In this document: positions 7,588-17,118 of the stretch, in pieces
Layout of the letters: every line of letters begins with the position of its first letter
Position numbering within the stretch: position 1 is the first letter of the stretch
Assembly (NCBI GenBank): GCA_030646715.1
Contig: JAUSLJ010000020.1
Coordinates: forward strand, 1 to 64,000
Direction of reading: 5' to 3'
DNA: 64,000 nt
Origin: Agitococcus sp.
GTDB taxonomy: Bacteria; Pseudomonadota; Gammaproteobacteria; Pseudomonadales; Moraxellaceae
Translations under genes and position numbers: made by a program
The notes under the pieces: model-generated
Databases searched by the model: none
Told to the model about the DNA's origin: nothing
Seen by the model: only the letters and a program-made list of their open reading frames with translations

Positions 7588-9732
7588 ATGCCCCCTATAT
7601 TCTCCCAGTTACCTACATCACGTTTAGCTTGTCAATTTTCTGTTGTACTGTTCGGGCTCAGTTCCTTAACGGCGACGCTAGCTCAAACACACGAAACAGC
7701 CCCCTCCACCGTTTCGGCGAAGCAACGCCAAGGGAAGAATGCGCTACCTCCGGATAATCGGGGCGTCAACACGCACTCTGAGGACCGAGAGGCTATCGAG
7801 GCACGGGCATACGCATTACGTGGGCAGGCGCGCTACGTAGAAGCGCTTAGCAACTATCAGCGGTTACTCGAATTAGACAGTCTCAGCAACGTGGGCACGC
7901 AGGGCACTGTCAACATGTTACGTGCTTTAGGAGAACCTAGCCTTGCGCTGCGCTATGCTAATTTGCGTACGGATTTATTCACCAAGGCAGAGTTGCTGGA
8001 CTTGGCTATGCGAGAAGCTGCTTCGTTTATCCGTATGGGGGAACATGACGCTACCCGAGGCGAGCGCGCGTTTGAGATGACAGACAGGGCGCTTACCCGC
8101 TATCAAGAGTTGGCTAAGCGTGAGCGGCTGAGCAGCCCGCTTCGGTTGCCGGCACCCGGATGTTTCGACTATATCGTAGCGCAGTTCAATCGTCGTCAAC
8201 ACGATGCGGTCGTGGCGGGCTATGAGGTTTTAATTGCGGAGGGAAAGCCAGTGCCCGATTATGCCATCGTGATTGCCGCTGCCAGCTACTCCCAGCTACA
8301 TGACTCCAGAAAAACCCTGTTATTACTCGAACCTTTGTTTGAGCGTCGCAAAATGGATATCGAGTATATTCGAAGCTTGTTTTATGCCCTTACCGATACG
8401 GAGCAGTATTCTCGTGCTCAGCAACTGGTAGCCGATGCGCTGAGTCGAACTCCCGAATTTTTGAATGAGAACAATCCCCGGTTGAAAAAGAGAAATCCCG
8501 CGTTTGCACAAATGGTTTCCCTGGTCGGTATGAGTAAAGCATTTGATAATAAGCTCAGCGAGGCGGCGAATCAATTTAACGCAGCCTTACATCAGAATCC
8601 GGGTAATCTGGGGTATCACGAGGGGTTAGGCACCATCGCGTTATGGGCGGGGCGTCCGCGGGAGGCACAATCCGAGTTTGTGGTGGCCAACGAAGCAAAC
8701 CCCTTAGTCGCCAGCGCGAGCAGTAACCTTGCCGCCGTAAAATTTTTAAGAGGGAATGATAAAGAAGGTCGTGTTTTATTGGCCGACGCGCTAGCGAAGG
8801 AACCCACCGACGGACACGCGAATAGAATGGCGAACGACTTGCTGATTCGCCAAGCCCCCTTTGTTGAAGTCGACGCTAGCCACCGGATTACCGGCGTCGC
8901 GCCCACCGCAATTTCTACCGAACAAACGCTTCACGTTAGCGTAGGTGGGGCGGTTTACTCCGATTTCTGGCGTCCAGTGCTCAATTTTTCGCAAGGACGA
9001 TTCAAGTCCCTCTCAGGTCCGCCCGTCTCGAATCAACAATATTGGGCGGCAGGCGCCCAGTTCCAATCAGAAGATAAATCGAGCACGGTAAGCCTGGTGC
9101 AGGATGAAAATAATCAGGTTGGCGTCACGTCAAAGGGGAGATGGCAACCGGCTGACGCGTTTGTGGTGTCTGCCGAAGCGAGCTCACTCACCGCAGACAT
9201 CTCCGCGCGTGCCATCGTCAGTAAGGTGACCGCATCTAAACAAGGGGCGGGAGTAGAGTGGCGGCCTACCTACGCAGCTACCTTGGCGGCTAGCTTCGCA
9301 CGTCTGGCATTTTCCGACAATAATGTACTCCTAAGCAGCACCGCCAAATGGCAACAATTCTGGGCTCAATCGGCGCTCACGCAATTGTGGAGTAATCTCA
9401 CCGTGGCTACGTTGCAGGGAGAGAGACAAAACGTGGCCTACTTTAGCCCCTCGTCCTATGTGACAACTGAGGCTGCAATGGGGCTAAGCTGGTATGAAGC
9501 CAGAGAGGCAAGTCAAGGTCGGTTCCGCAAACACAGCGTAGAACTGGGGCTAGGCACGGTGACGCAAAGAGGATATGAGCAACAGGCCACCGGCGCCTTG
9601 CGCTACCAGCTAAGCTGGCAATTCTCGCCAAGGACTTCCACTCAATTAACGCTGGAGCGAGTACGCTCTACGTACGACGGAGTACCCGAGATACATAACG
9701 CGGTCCAAATCGCCATTAAAGTGGTGCCATGA
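7588..9732 (+). CDS. pgaA: PNAG export porin PgaA
   Basis: PgaA exports poly-beta-1,6-N-acetylglucosamine through the outer membrane. The 714 residues show a signal peptide (about 1-33), a long periplasmic TPR superhelix (about 60-420, with repeated A-x-YALRGQ/YxxAL and LGTIALWAGRPREA units), then a beta-rich C-terminal barrel (about 440-714) with alternating hydrophobic strands and a terminal AVQIAIKVVP strand. E. coli PgaA is about 800 residues, so this one is somewhat shorter. It is the first gene of a tight pgaABCD operon; its stop overlaps the pgaB start. The upstream element GTGCTATCTAA at about 7547-7557 resembles the local promoter motif. Confidence 0.85.
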   Translation: MPPIFSQLPTSRLACQFSVVLFGLSSLTATLAQTHETAPSTVSAKQRQGKNALPPDNRGVNTHSEDREAIEARAYALRGQARYVEALSNYQRLLELDSLSNVGTQGTVNMLRALGEPSLALRYANLRTDLFTKAELLDLAMREAASFIRMGEHDATRGERAFEMTDRALTRYQELAKRERLSSPLRLPAPGCFDYIVAQFNRRQHDAVVAGYEVLIAEGKPVPDYAIVIAAASYSQLHDSRKTLLLLEPLFERRKMDIEYIRSLFYALTDTEQYSRAQQLVADALSRTPEFLNENNPRLKKRNPAFAQMVSLVGMSKAFDNKLSEAANQFNAALHQNPGNLGYHEGLGTIALWAGRPREAQSEFVVANEANPLVASASSNLAAVKFLRGNDKEGRVLLADALAKEPTDGHANRMANDLLIRQAPFVEVDASHRITGVAPTAISTEQTLHVSVGGAVYSDFWRPVLNFSQGRFKSLSGPPVSNQQYWAAGAQFQSEDKSSTVSLVQDENNQVGVTSKGRWQPADAFVVSAEASSLTADISARAIVSKVTASKQGAGVEWRPTYAATLAASFARLAFSDNNVLLSSTAKWQQFWAQSALTQLWSNLTVATLQGERQNVAYFSPSSYVTTEAAMGLSWYEAREASQGRFRKHSVELGLGTVTQRGYEQQATGALRYQLSWQFSPRTSTQLTLERVRSTYDGVPEIHNAVQIAIKVVP

Positions 9733-11357
9733 CGTCCCGCACTTTTTTGGGGGTAATCACAAGAATATTGGTGCTGCTGCTCCCCTTAGTCTGCTTCGCG
9801 GAGGAGCTGGCGGTGCCGCGGACATCGTTGTCATCTTCGAGCGTGCCTATATTGGCCTACCATAATATTGTGCAAGAACTTAGTGCCATTGACGAACCGG
9901 AGACAGTGTCCATAGACACCCTGGCGCGCCATTTCGCTTGGCTCTCGGCCCACGGTTACACCCCCATTAGGCCTGCACAATTGTTATCCGCCATTAAACA
10001 CGGCACACCGCTACCCCTTAAACCGATAGTGCTCTCCTTCGATGACGGCTATGCTTCTTTTTATCAGTATGTGTTTCCCTTGCTTAGAGCCTTTAACTGG
10101 CCGGCGCAGCAAGCGCTAATTGGCCGAGTGCTAGACACCGGCCGAGGCGCTACACCGCAAATAAAGGGGGAAACATACCTGAATCCGGATGAAATCAAAG
10201 AACTCGCGGATAGCGGCCTAGTTGAATTTGCCAACCACAGTTATGACTTGCATCACGGGGTAGCTTCGAATGCCTGGGGTAACCTTCAGCCGGCCGCTGT
10301 CACACGAACTTGGACGCAAACGGGGGAGGAGTCGGATGCGCAATGGGAACTACGAGTGCAAAGGGACTTAATGCGTAACCAAGAGCTCATTACCGAGTTA
10401 ACAGGGCAAGTGCCGACAACAATGGTTTGGCCATATGGGCGGTATAACGGGGCACTACAGCAAATAGCTGCCTCCGTAGGATTAAGGCTGCTATTTACCC
10501 TCGACCAAGGAATTTCCGATATTGGTTTGGACCAATTTGCGCTAAAGCGGTTTTTAATTGGCCGCCACGATACGGAAGCCGCCCTTGCTCAATTTCTGGA
10601 GCCCCGCTCCGTTCCAATTAGTACGATGCGCGCAGTAGCGGCCGATGTTGCGCGACTCGCTACCACGTATGCCACTCCCAAAGAAGAGGTGCTGTCTGAT
10701 GCGCTGGAACAGCTCACTAAAGTTCCGGGGAACACGTTGATGCTGAACCCTTTTGTAAAGGAACGAGGAATTATTACTAAGGCGACGTTTGCCACTAACG
10801 TGCTACCGACGGATAGCCAATATGCTAATCGCGTGGCTGTCGTCATCGCGGGTAAAACAGGGTACGGCGTCTGGCTATCCATGCCCCTTTCGCCTCTTCA
10901 TTATCGAGGGCTAAATGAGAGCGCTATTCTACAGTTGGTAGAAGATGCGGCAAAAGCGATGCCGTTAAGCGGCTTAATGGTCGAGGACGCTGACTTGGTG
11001 TCAACAGACTTAATGCGTGAAGCACTTCGTAGAGTTTCTTTATGGAGACAAACCCCCTTTTTAGGTATTAGCATAGATATGTCCCTTCCCTCGCAACAAG
11101 TAGATAAAGTTTTGCGCCAGTCTGGTGCTAAATATATCATGCTCAAGGACGGCAATCGTAACGGAACGTTCAACGAAAAAACGAGCCCTGCACAAGTAAT
11201 TGTCGCTGTGAAAGCGCCATTTAGTAACGCCGGCCTACTGGGCACGCCAGAAGATACTAATGGCGCATTGTCCAACATTAAATTAGTGCTCGGAAACGAG
11301 TCCGACCGCAAATTGTCGGGGATACCTGCACAGATGCACGTAGAAAGCGTGCAGTAA
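9729..11357 (+). CDS. pgaB: PNAG N-deacetylase PgaB, short C-terminal domain
   Basis: PgaB partly de-N-acetylates PNAG in the periplasm so that it can be exported. The N-terminal carbohydrate esterase 4 domain is intact: VPILAYHNI near residue 40, the metal and catalytic Asp pair in LSFDDGY (105-106), and the His pair in NHSYDLHH (170 and 175), the same spacing as H184/H189 of E. coli PgaB. A signal peptide ends near residue 24 and there is no clear lipobox. At 542 residues it is about 130 shorter than E. coli PgaB, so the C-terminal glycoside-hydrolase-like half is reduced, although the GLMVEDADL segment remains. It overlaps pgaA by four bases and is followed after one base by pgaC. Confidence 0.85.
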   Translation: MTSRTFLGVITRILVLLLPLVCFAEELAVPRTSLSSSSVPILAYHNIVQELSAIDEPETVSIDTLARHFAWLSAHGYTPIRPAQLLSAIKHGTPLPLKPIVLSFDDGYASFYQYVFPLLRAFNWPAQQALIGRVLDTGRGATPQIKGETYLNPDEIKELADSGLVEFANHSYDLHHGVASNAWGNLQPAAVTRTWTQTGEESDAQWELRVQRDLMRNQELITELTGQVPTTMVWPYGRYNGALQQIAASVGLRLLFTLDQGISDIGLDQFALKRFLIGRHDTEAALAQFLEPRSVPISTMRAVAADVARLATTYATPKEEVLSDALEQLTKVPGNTLMLNPFVKERGIITKATFATNVLPTDSQYANRVAVVIAGKTGYGVWLSMPLSPLHYRGLNESAILQLVEDAAKAMPLSGLMVEDADLVSTDLMREALRRVSLWRQTPFLGISIDMSLPSQQVDKVLRQSGAKYIMLKDGNRNGTFNEKTSPAQVIVAVKAPFSNAGLLGTPEDTNGALSNIKLVLGNESDRKLSGIPAQMHVESVQ

Positions 11358-11358
11358 G

Positions 11359-12627
11359 ATGGAAGGGGGGCTCTATCTATTGACCCAGTTCGCGTCGGGG
11401 CTTCTTGCCTTTTGTTTTTTTTATCCTTTGATTATGAGCTACGTCTGGATGGGCGGCGCTTGGTTTTTTTATTTAAGGTTCGAGCGTAACGACCCTCCGG
11501 TCAATCAGCCGCCACTCTTGAAAGAGTACCCTAAAGTTGCCTTTATGGTTCCTTGCTATAACGAGGGCGATAACGTTCGTGGTGTAGTTGCAAATCTGAT
11601 GGACACAACGTACCCCGACTTCGAAATTATCGCTATTAATGATGGGTCTAAAGACAACACTGGTGTCATCCTGGACGAATTGCTGACGCAATGCCCGTTG
11701 CTACGCGTAGTGCATCAAGCAGAGAACCACGGCAAAGCGATGGCACTCAATGCAGCAGCGTTGATGACAGACGCAGAAATCTTCATTTGCATTGACGGCG
11801 ACGCCTTGCTTCATCCTGATGCGGCTCGCTGGATGGTTCGGCATTTTGTGGAAAATCCCCGGGTTGGCGCAGTAACAGGAAACCCTCGAGTTCGAACACG
11901 GTCCACTATCTTGGGCCGAATTCAAGTGGGAGAGTTCTCGTCCATTATTGGGCTAATTAAACGAGCCCAACGCACATACGGTCGCGTATTTTCGGTGTCG
12001 GGCGTGGTTGCAGCGTTCAGACGGCGTGCTCTGCATGACGTCGGTTACTGGGCAAATGATATGTTGACCGAAGATATCGATATTACGTGGCGCCTGCAAC
12101 TGCGCCACTGGGATGTCCGGTTTGAGCCAGCCGCGCTTTGCTGGATACTGATGCCCGAAACCATCAAGGGATTGTGGGGGCAGCGTTTGCGCTGGTCGAT
12201 GGGGGGTGCTCAAGCATTGCTGAAATATCGAGGGCTGTGGCTCAACTGGAAATCGCGACGTATGGCGCTAATCTATTTGGAATATCTTACGTCGCTATGC
12301 TGGGGCTATGTAATGACTCTCAACCTGTTCGTATGGATTCTAGGTTTGTTTATTGAGATGCCTAAGGGACTGCCACTGGCTAGTTTGCAGCCTGGTGTCT
12401 GTGGGCTGGTGCTGGCCTTAACCGGGTTTTTACAAGTGGGCCTGGGGATGTATTTTGACCGCAAGTACGAAGTAGTGCATTTCCGTAATATTTTTGTTTT
12501 AGTGTGGTACCCCATCGCCTATTGGATGATTGGCTGGCTTACAGCCGTGTGGGGTTTCCCTAAAGCCTTATTTCGCCAAGAGGGTGTGTTAGCAACCTGG
12601 GTGTCCCCTGATAGAGGAGTTCGTTAA
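11359..12627 (+). CDS. pgaC: PNAG synthase glycosyltransferase PgaC
   Basis: A processive family-2 glycosyltransferase that polymerises GlcNAc from UDP-GlcNAc at the inner membrane. Visible motifs are VPCYNEGDN (65-72), INDGSKDN (93-100), DGD (146-148), TED (237-239) and QRLRW (275-279), all needed for nucleotide-sugar binding and processive transfer. Hydrophobic segments at about 5-40 and 305-405 anchor it. The length (422) fits the family (E. coli 441). In E. coli, PgaC and PgaD together bind cyclic di-GMP, which activates synthesis; that is family knowledge and has not been shown for this protein. One base separates it from pgaB. Confidence 0.92.
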   Translation: MEGGLYLLTQFASGLLAFCFFYPLIMSYVWMGGAWFFYLRFERNDPPVNQPPLLKEYPKVAFMVPCYNEGDNVRGVVANLMDTTYPDFEIIAINDGSKDNTGVILDELLTQCPLLRVVHQAENHGKAMALNAAALMTDAEIFICIDGDALLHPDAARWMVRHFVENPRVGAVTGNPRVRTRSTILGRIQVGEFSSIIGLIKRAQRTYGRVFSVSGVVAAFRRRALHDVGYWANDMLTEDIDITWRLQLRHWDVRFEPAALCWILMPETIKGLWGQRLRWSMGGAQALLKYRGLWLNWKSRRMALIYLEYLTSLCWGYVMTLNLFVWILGLFIEMPKGLPLASLQPGVCGLVLALTGFLQVGLGMYFDRKYEVVHFRNIFVLVWYPIAYWMIGWLTAVWGFPKALFRQEGVLATWVSPDRGVR

Positions 12628-13467
12628 TTGAAACAATCTAAACTCATTATTAATCGGCCTAAAGACCAGTCCCATATTCAGTGGCTCACTGGTTCGTTGC
12701 TCACCGTAATTGCGTGGCTGCTCTTGGTCTATGCATTTATTCCGTTAATCGCTATTTTTTGTCAATTTAAGCATTTACCCTTATTTTTTGAACGATACAA
12801 TATTACCAATACTGCCGGTTGGGGGGGAATGGGTGCCAAGATACCGTATTGGGGTGCGGTGACCGGGGCAATAATCGCCGTGCTCTATGGCTGGGCTTTT
12901 TTGCAGATATTTCGATTTAAAAATGTGCGCAGAACTCATGTGCCGCATCAGGTACGAACAGCAGAAATAGCGGTGCACTGTGGCCATGCCGAAAAAGACG
13001 TAAAGACCTGGGCGAGTGCTCGCCGTTCGGTTGCCCATTATGACGACAAAAGCAAGATGACCGACGTAGCATTGAAAGCAGACGCACCCTTTAGGGCCAA
13101 CCCCCGGAAAGATGAACCGCTGGCACCAACGGCACCGTTAGCATGCGCGCCCACGGCAGGCCTGGCCGCGGCGGACAGGGAGCTCATGATGACGTCCTTG
13201 TTGCAAGGTTATCGGAAAGAGCTTATTCGCCAGTGGAGCAAAGTGGAATCGTTTGAGTCCATTATTCAAGAAGTGACGGAGAATAAACGGACGAGGGATA
13301 ACCCTCGTGACGTGGTGTTGTATGCAGAGATAAAGCGTCGACGAAAAGGAACGTTAATGCGAATCAAACAATTACGACAACGGTTAGCCGAAGGCCGATT
13401 CCTATTAGAAGAGCAGAAAAATGTAAGAAGCCAACTGAGAGATACACCCGGCGTTACCGCAGTGTAA
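12628..13467 (+). CDS. pgaD: PgaD-like PNAG synthase subunit with long C-terminal extension
   Basis: PgaD is the small membrane partner of PgaC. The first 110 residues fit: IINRPKDQS, two transmembrane helices (about 20-45 and 70-95) and a cytoplasmic FRFKNVRR end. The protein continues for another 170 residues (279 in total, versus about 137 in E. coli), including an Ala/Pro-rich linker and a basic coiled-coil-like tail. The start is a TTG immediately after the pgaC stop, with GAGGAG at the proper distance. The extension could be a regulatory or cyclic di-GMP input region; this is speculation. Confidence 0.7.
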   Translation: MKQSKLIINRPKDQSHIQWLTGSLLTVIAWLLLVYAFIPLIAIFCQFKHLPLFFERYNITNTAGWGGMGAKIPYWGAVTGAIIAVLYGWAFLQIFRFKNVRRTHVPHQVRTAEIAVHCGHAEKDVKTWASARRSVAHYDDKSKMTDVALKADAPFRANPRKDEPLAPTAPLACAPTAGLAAADRELMMTSLLQGYRKELIRQWSKVESFESIIQEVTENKRTRDNPRDVVLYAEIKRRRKGTLMRIKQLRQRLAEGRFLLEEQKNVRSQLRDTPGVTAV

Positions 13468-13548
13468 CGGCAGCCACGCTAAAACGAAAATACCATATAT
13501 GCATACTCCCGAAATAATTGAATTGTTACGACAAGAAAGGATGGCCGA

Positions 13549-13923
13549 TTGAGTGCGACACAAACAGTGATTCAAGCATGCGGTCAGAGAGCGACGGTGA
13601 TATACCCCGTCAAGAGTACTCGAGGTGACGTGATGGTCGTCAACACTTCCGTCAGTGAGCACAGTGATACGCTGATGAGGCACGCACTCGCTTTGGCATC
13701 ATCACGGGGCTTTGAGCCCACAACCATTTTCCTAGTGTTACAGTCAGAAAATCGCTGGGCACGCTGCTATATTTGTAGAGACACAGGAAGCATAGGTGAA
13801 TTTGTCTACAATTACGTCGATGCGTTCTCGATGTTGAAAGAGGGCGTGGACGTTCAATTGCTTTCGCCACCGTCTTGGTCCACGCCATTTCCCGAGAAGG
13901 GCTTCGGCAGCGCAAGTGAGTAG
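13549..13923 (+). CDS. Hypothetical protein, 124 residues
   Basis: Not recognised. A soluble alpha/beta-looking protein with MVVNTSVSEHSDTLMRHALALA and a WARCYICRDTG segment that could bind metal, but with too few cysteines for a known motif. The likely start is a TTG after an AAAGG site; the ATG eight bases earlier runs straight into a stop. It lies 81 bases after pgaD on the same strand and may be the last gene of the operon. Confidence 0.5.
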   Translation: MSATQTVIQACGQRATVIYPVKSTRGDVMVVNTSVSEHSDTLMRHALALASSRGFEPTTIFLVLQSENRWARCYICRDTGSIGEFVYNYVDAFSMLKEGVDVQLLSPPSWSTPFPEKGFGSASE

Positions 13924-14075
13924 CGGTATGTCGTACGCTTCGGTCCCGATTGTCGGGAGATAGCGTAAGACCAGCGCGTGTATTGCTCAAGGTGCGTTGC
14001 GTAAACCGACTGAGGCTCACCTAGAAATCACAGGTGGAGAGCCTATTACAGGTGCCCTGCGGAGTGGTCGCCTCC

Positions 14076-14261
14076 TCACCGACTTTGCCACTCCACGTAA
14101 AGTCCTAGCAATAATCCCACACAAATACCTTCTCCTATATCACGGGCCATGCTGCTCAATGGCAGCGAAGGCACGGCAGTAAGTAAGAAGAGCAAGGCGC
14201 AGCAAGCCAAAAATAATGGGGGTGCGAATTGGGCGGGGGTCGAATCGGAATGAATAGTCAT
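14076..14261 (-). CDS. Small membrane protein, 61 residues
   Basis: Starting at the Met at 14261 gives a protein with two hydrophobic segments (about 12-30 and 38-55). It begins 11 bases after the stop of the AAA ATPase gene on the same strand, so the two are probably co-transcribed. Function unknown. Confidence 0.45.
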   Translation of the reverse strand: MTIHSDSTPAQFAPPLFLACCALLFLLTAVPSLPLSSMARDIGEGICVGLLLGLYVEWQSR

Positions 14262-14272
14262 TAAGGCACTTT

Positions 14273-16489
14273 TTAGCTGATAAGCGGGCTTGCGTGGGAC
14301 ATTTTTAAGGAACACTCAATCTGCAGTTGGTCAAGCCATTCGGAGGGGCTGAGTTGTTCACCTAATAAGGTGCATTGATACTTAATTGTCGCAAAATCCC
14401 CTGCCGTAAGCTTAGGCATGAAAACCAAGGCATCCATCCAACTGTCCTGCTGTGATTGAGGAATAGTGCCGATACGTTCACGCAGCCCCGTCTCATTTAA
14501 AAACATGTCCCAACGTTGCGCAGGCGTGAGCGGCAGAAATTCAAGTTTGAAGGTAAAGCGGCGTAAAGCGGCAAGGTCTAGGCCTTTAAATAAGTTGGTT
14601 GCGACAATAAAAATACCTTCGAAACGCTCCATGTGCTGAAGCAATTCATTAACTCGGGTGATTTCCCAGGAATGCTGCGCCGTAGCCCTGTCCCGTAAAA
14701 ACGAGTCCCCTTCGTCTAAAAAGAGAATCGCCTCTTCCTCTTCTGCTTGCGCAAACATTTGAGCGATTTTCTGCTCAGACTCTCCAACGAACTTGTCCAG
14801 CAGGTCTGACGCACGCTTGGCGACCAGTCGTTTCCCCAGCTTATTCGCCAAATGCTCGACAAATTGAGTCTTGCCGGTACCTGGTAAGCCATACAGGCAA
14901 AGCGATGCGCGAGGCCGCAGTCGGAGCGACTTTAATATTGTTTCCGGGCCAAATTTTCCTGCGTTATTGAGGTAGTCCAACGAATATTGCGTCACGCATT
15001 CTTTGGCCTTTGAGCTGGTGTCTCGATGCAATGCTCTTAAGCTCCGGCGTAGCGCTTGTAGTAATGCTGCTTCAAATTCTTTCTTTGATGTAGCCCCTGA
15101 TAGCTTAGCTGCTTTTTTTGCCGTCATTAACTGAAGCGCAGAAATTCCTTCTAGGTCCATTAACGCATCCATGGTTTTCTTGGTTAGCTTTAAGGAGGTA
15201 GCCTGGGACATAAGCTGGGCCAGCCGTTCTGCTTTTTTTGCTTTTTGTAAGGGGGCATGAAAAACGAAATGGGCAATGCTTTCGTCTCCCAATTGGTCCG
15301 ATTTACTTCCTGCCCAAATACAGGCAACAGGATTATCAGAGAGAAGCATTTCATCAAACGGTGTAATATAGCTGCTGTCAACTTCAACGCCCATGAACAT
15401 GCGAACAAATTCGCTGGGTTTGCGGGCGAGTACGTCCCCAGGATGGTCAATGACGAGTACGGCCGCATGCCCGAGAGACTGATACAGCACTTTTTGCGCG
15501 ACATAAGTCAACGTAGCCAAGTCCCTGCGGTTTTTACCAGTGTCCTTCAATCTAAAAATTCGTTTTTTCGCGCGTTGTGCCAAGTCCAGTAATACTTTGT
15601 GCTTATCCAAGCCGTTCGCGCCATACAGCAATAAGTTAACGCCCGGTTGCTTGCTATTCATTAATACGCTGGTAGCAAGCGTCATATCCTCTTCGGTCAA
15701 GCTGGCGAGTTGCCCCGAACCGTGACGGTCGGGCACTTCTTCCAGTAATCGTTCTTGTAAGGTATCCGTGCCAGTCAGCAAACTGTTAATGAGTGACGTG
15801 GCCATAGCAGGTAATGCCGCAAATTCTTGCTCTGCCTGTAACAGGTTCGATAGCCGTAAGGGGGCCTTAGCAGAGAGAGCCGCATGCAGTTCGGTATCGG
15901 TGCACGATAACAGCCGGCTCCAGCTGTGCATCGTGGTATCGAAGCTATCGGTCACCGCCTGCGCCACTAAAGTGCAGAATTGTTTAGACACGGAACAGGC
16001 CACCGCAAATGTCAGTAATTGTTGCTCTAAGCTCGATAGACTAAGTGCAGCCGCTAAGTCACCTATATTTTGGCAAGTCTGACCAAAACCGGAGGGATTG
16101 GCCGCGGGGGCGCGCATCAACCGTTCAATGCTAGGGGAGCTCTTTTCCAGCATAGCTTTAAACGTGACTTCATGTTTAGACAGCCAATCGTGGACGGCAT
16201 AGCCTTCCAGAATAGCGCGGGCATAGCTTAAATCAAGGGAGTCTGGCGTCGCGAAATGTATCTTCCCTAAAAGGGAGACGGCCCGCTCAAAGGATAGTTT
16301 TTTATGACGCGCCGCTTCCTGGATAGTAAGGACTTCATCTGGCCATTGCACTAGGGGTTCTGCCAGGGCGTACCAACACGAAAAGAACATAGGATTGATG
16401 AGAAAACGTACTTGCACATCTTCAATCAAAGCGAGACGAAGCAGCCAACCGGCGTACTGGGGAATTTGCAGAGGGGTAGGAGAGGTCAT
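14273..16489 (-). CDS. Two-domain AAA ATPase, first P-loop degenerate
   Basis: 738 residues. The second AAA module is canonical: Walker A YGLPGTGKT (533-541), Walker B ILFLDEGD (588-595), then a sensor-1-like ATNLF. The first module (about 285-400) keeps the fold but has GANGLDKHK instead of GxxxxGKT and VIDHP instead of a DE-box, so it probably cannot hydrolyse ATP. The N-terminal 250 residues are helical and unrecognised. This one-active, one-dead layout resembles CDC48/ClpX-like remodellers of unknown target. A small membrane protein follows directly. A CTATACC element lies about 30 bases upstream of the start. Confidence 0.8.
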   Translation of the reverse strand: MTSPTPLQIPQYAGWLLRLALIEDVQVRFLINPMFFSCWYALAEPLVQWPDEVLTIQEAARHKKLSFERAVSLLGKIHFATPDSLDLSYARAILEGYAVHDWLSKHEVTFKAMLEKSSPSIERLMRAPAANPSGFGQTCQNIGDLAAALSLSSLEQQLLTFAVACSVSKQFCTLVAQAVTDSFDTTMHSWSRLLSCTDTELHAALSAKAPLRLSNLLQAEQEFAALPAMATSLINSLLTGTDTLQERLLEEVPDRHGSGQLASLTEEDMTLATSVLMNSKQPGVNLLLYGANGLDKHKVLLDLAQRAKKRIFRLKDTGKNRRDLATLTYVAQKVLYQSLGHAAVLVIDHPGDVLARKPSEFVRMFMGVEVDSSYITPFDEMLLSDNPVACIWAGSKSDQLGDESIAHFVFHAPLQKAKKAERLAQLMSQATSLKLTKKTMDALMDLEGISALQLMTAKKAAKLSGATSKKEFEAALLQALRRSLRALHRDTSSKAKECVTQYSLDYLNNAGKFGPETILKSLRLRPRASLCLYGLPGTGKTQFVEHLANKLGKRLVAKRASDLLDKFVGESEQKIAQMFAQAEEEEAILFLDEGDSFLRDRATAQHSWEITRVNELLQHMERFEGIFIVATNLFKGLDLAALRRFTFKLEFLPLTPAQRWDMFLNETGLRERIGTIPQSQQDSWMDALVFMPKLTAGDFATIKYQCTLLGEQLSPSEWLDQLQIECSLKMSHASPLIS

Positions 16490-16520
16490 CAGGTAGGTAA
16501 ATTAGTTAAAAGAATCAAAA

Positions 16521-16528
16521 GGTATAGG
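16521..16528 (-). promoter_or_regulatory. -10-like element CTATACC
   Basis: Minus-strand CCTATACC, about 32 bases before the AAA ATPase start; a member of the recurrent local motif. Confidence 0.4.
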
Positions 16529-16631
16529 TTGATAAGTTTATTTTCCGAGAAAAGGATATAAGTATTTTAAAATTGACATATAGTATCTATTAAAGTACAG
16601 TGATGTTTTCCTCCCTTTCTAAAGACACGAT

Positions 16632-17092
16632 ATGCGCTGTTTACTCGCTAGTTTATTTTCCATCCTGTTGTGCTCCGTTACTGCATGCACCTCAGGTTCC
16701 CCCAGTTCCTCTCCAGAAATTGGCGCTAAGCAGGCCACCTTTGGAACGCGGCCAAGGACCTCGAGGGCACTGTCAAATTTGTCTGGATTCCAGTTGGCTT
16801 GCTGACACCCGCGAGTACCGCACAAGGCGCGTTATTACTCAGCTCCGTCAAAGGAAGCGATGTTCTGGAAAAACACGAAGCGTTGTTATTGGCGCATAAG
16901 GGGGGAATTACCGTGTTGGGAGTAGCGGCCACCCCCGGTGCCGGGGAAAAAGTTGCCGAAAATACCCGTATTTTGAAAATGATGGGTAGCACTTCGGTGC
17001 CATTTCTGGTGTCAAAAAGGGCAAATGGCACCTTCGGAACGGCGACAGGGGCCTTGTCTTCCTCACAATTACGCGAATTTATCGCGCAATAA
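16632..17092 (+). pseudogene. DsbG-like thiol-disulfide lipoprotein, broken
   Basis: An ATG at 16632 opens a lipoprotein signal (MRCLLASLFSILLCSVTAC, lipobox VTAC), but its frame ends at about 16806 after reading nonsense. From 16730 a second frame encodes the C-terminal half of a DsbC/DsbG-type thioredoxin protein (HLWNAAKDLEGTVKFVWIPV ... STSVPFLV with the cis-Pro ... GALSSSQLREFIAQ). The region that should carry the CxxC active site is absent from every frame. One internal deletion plus a frame change therefore appears to have inactivated the gene. The only start within the second frame is a TTG at 16799, inside the fold. A TTGACA box at about 16574-16579 remains upstream. Confidence 0.6.
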
Positions 17093-17118
17093 TCCATCCA
17101 CTTTTAACGAAGCTCCAA

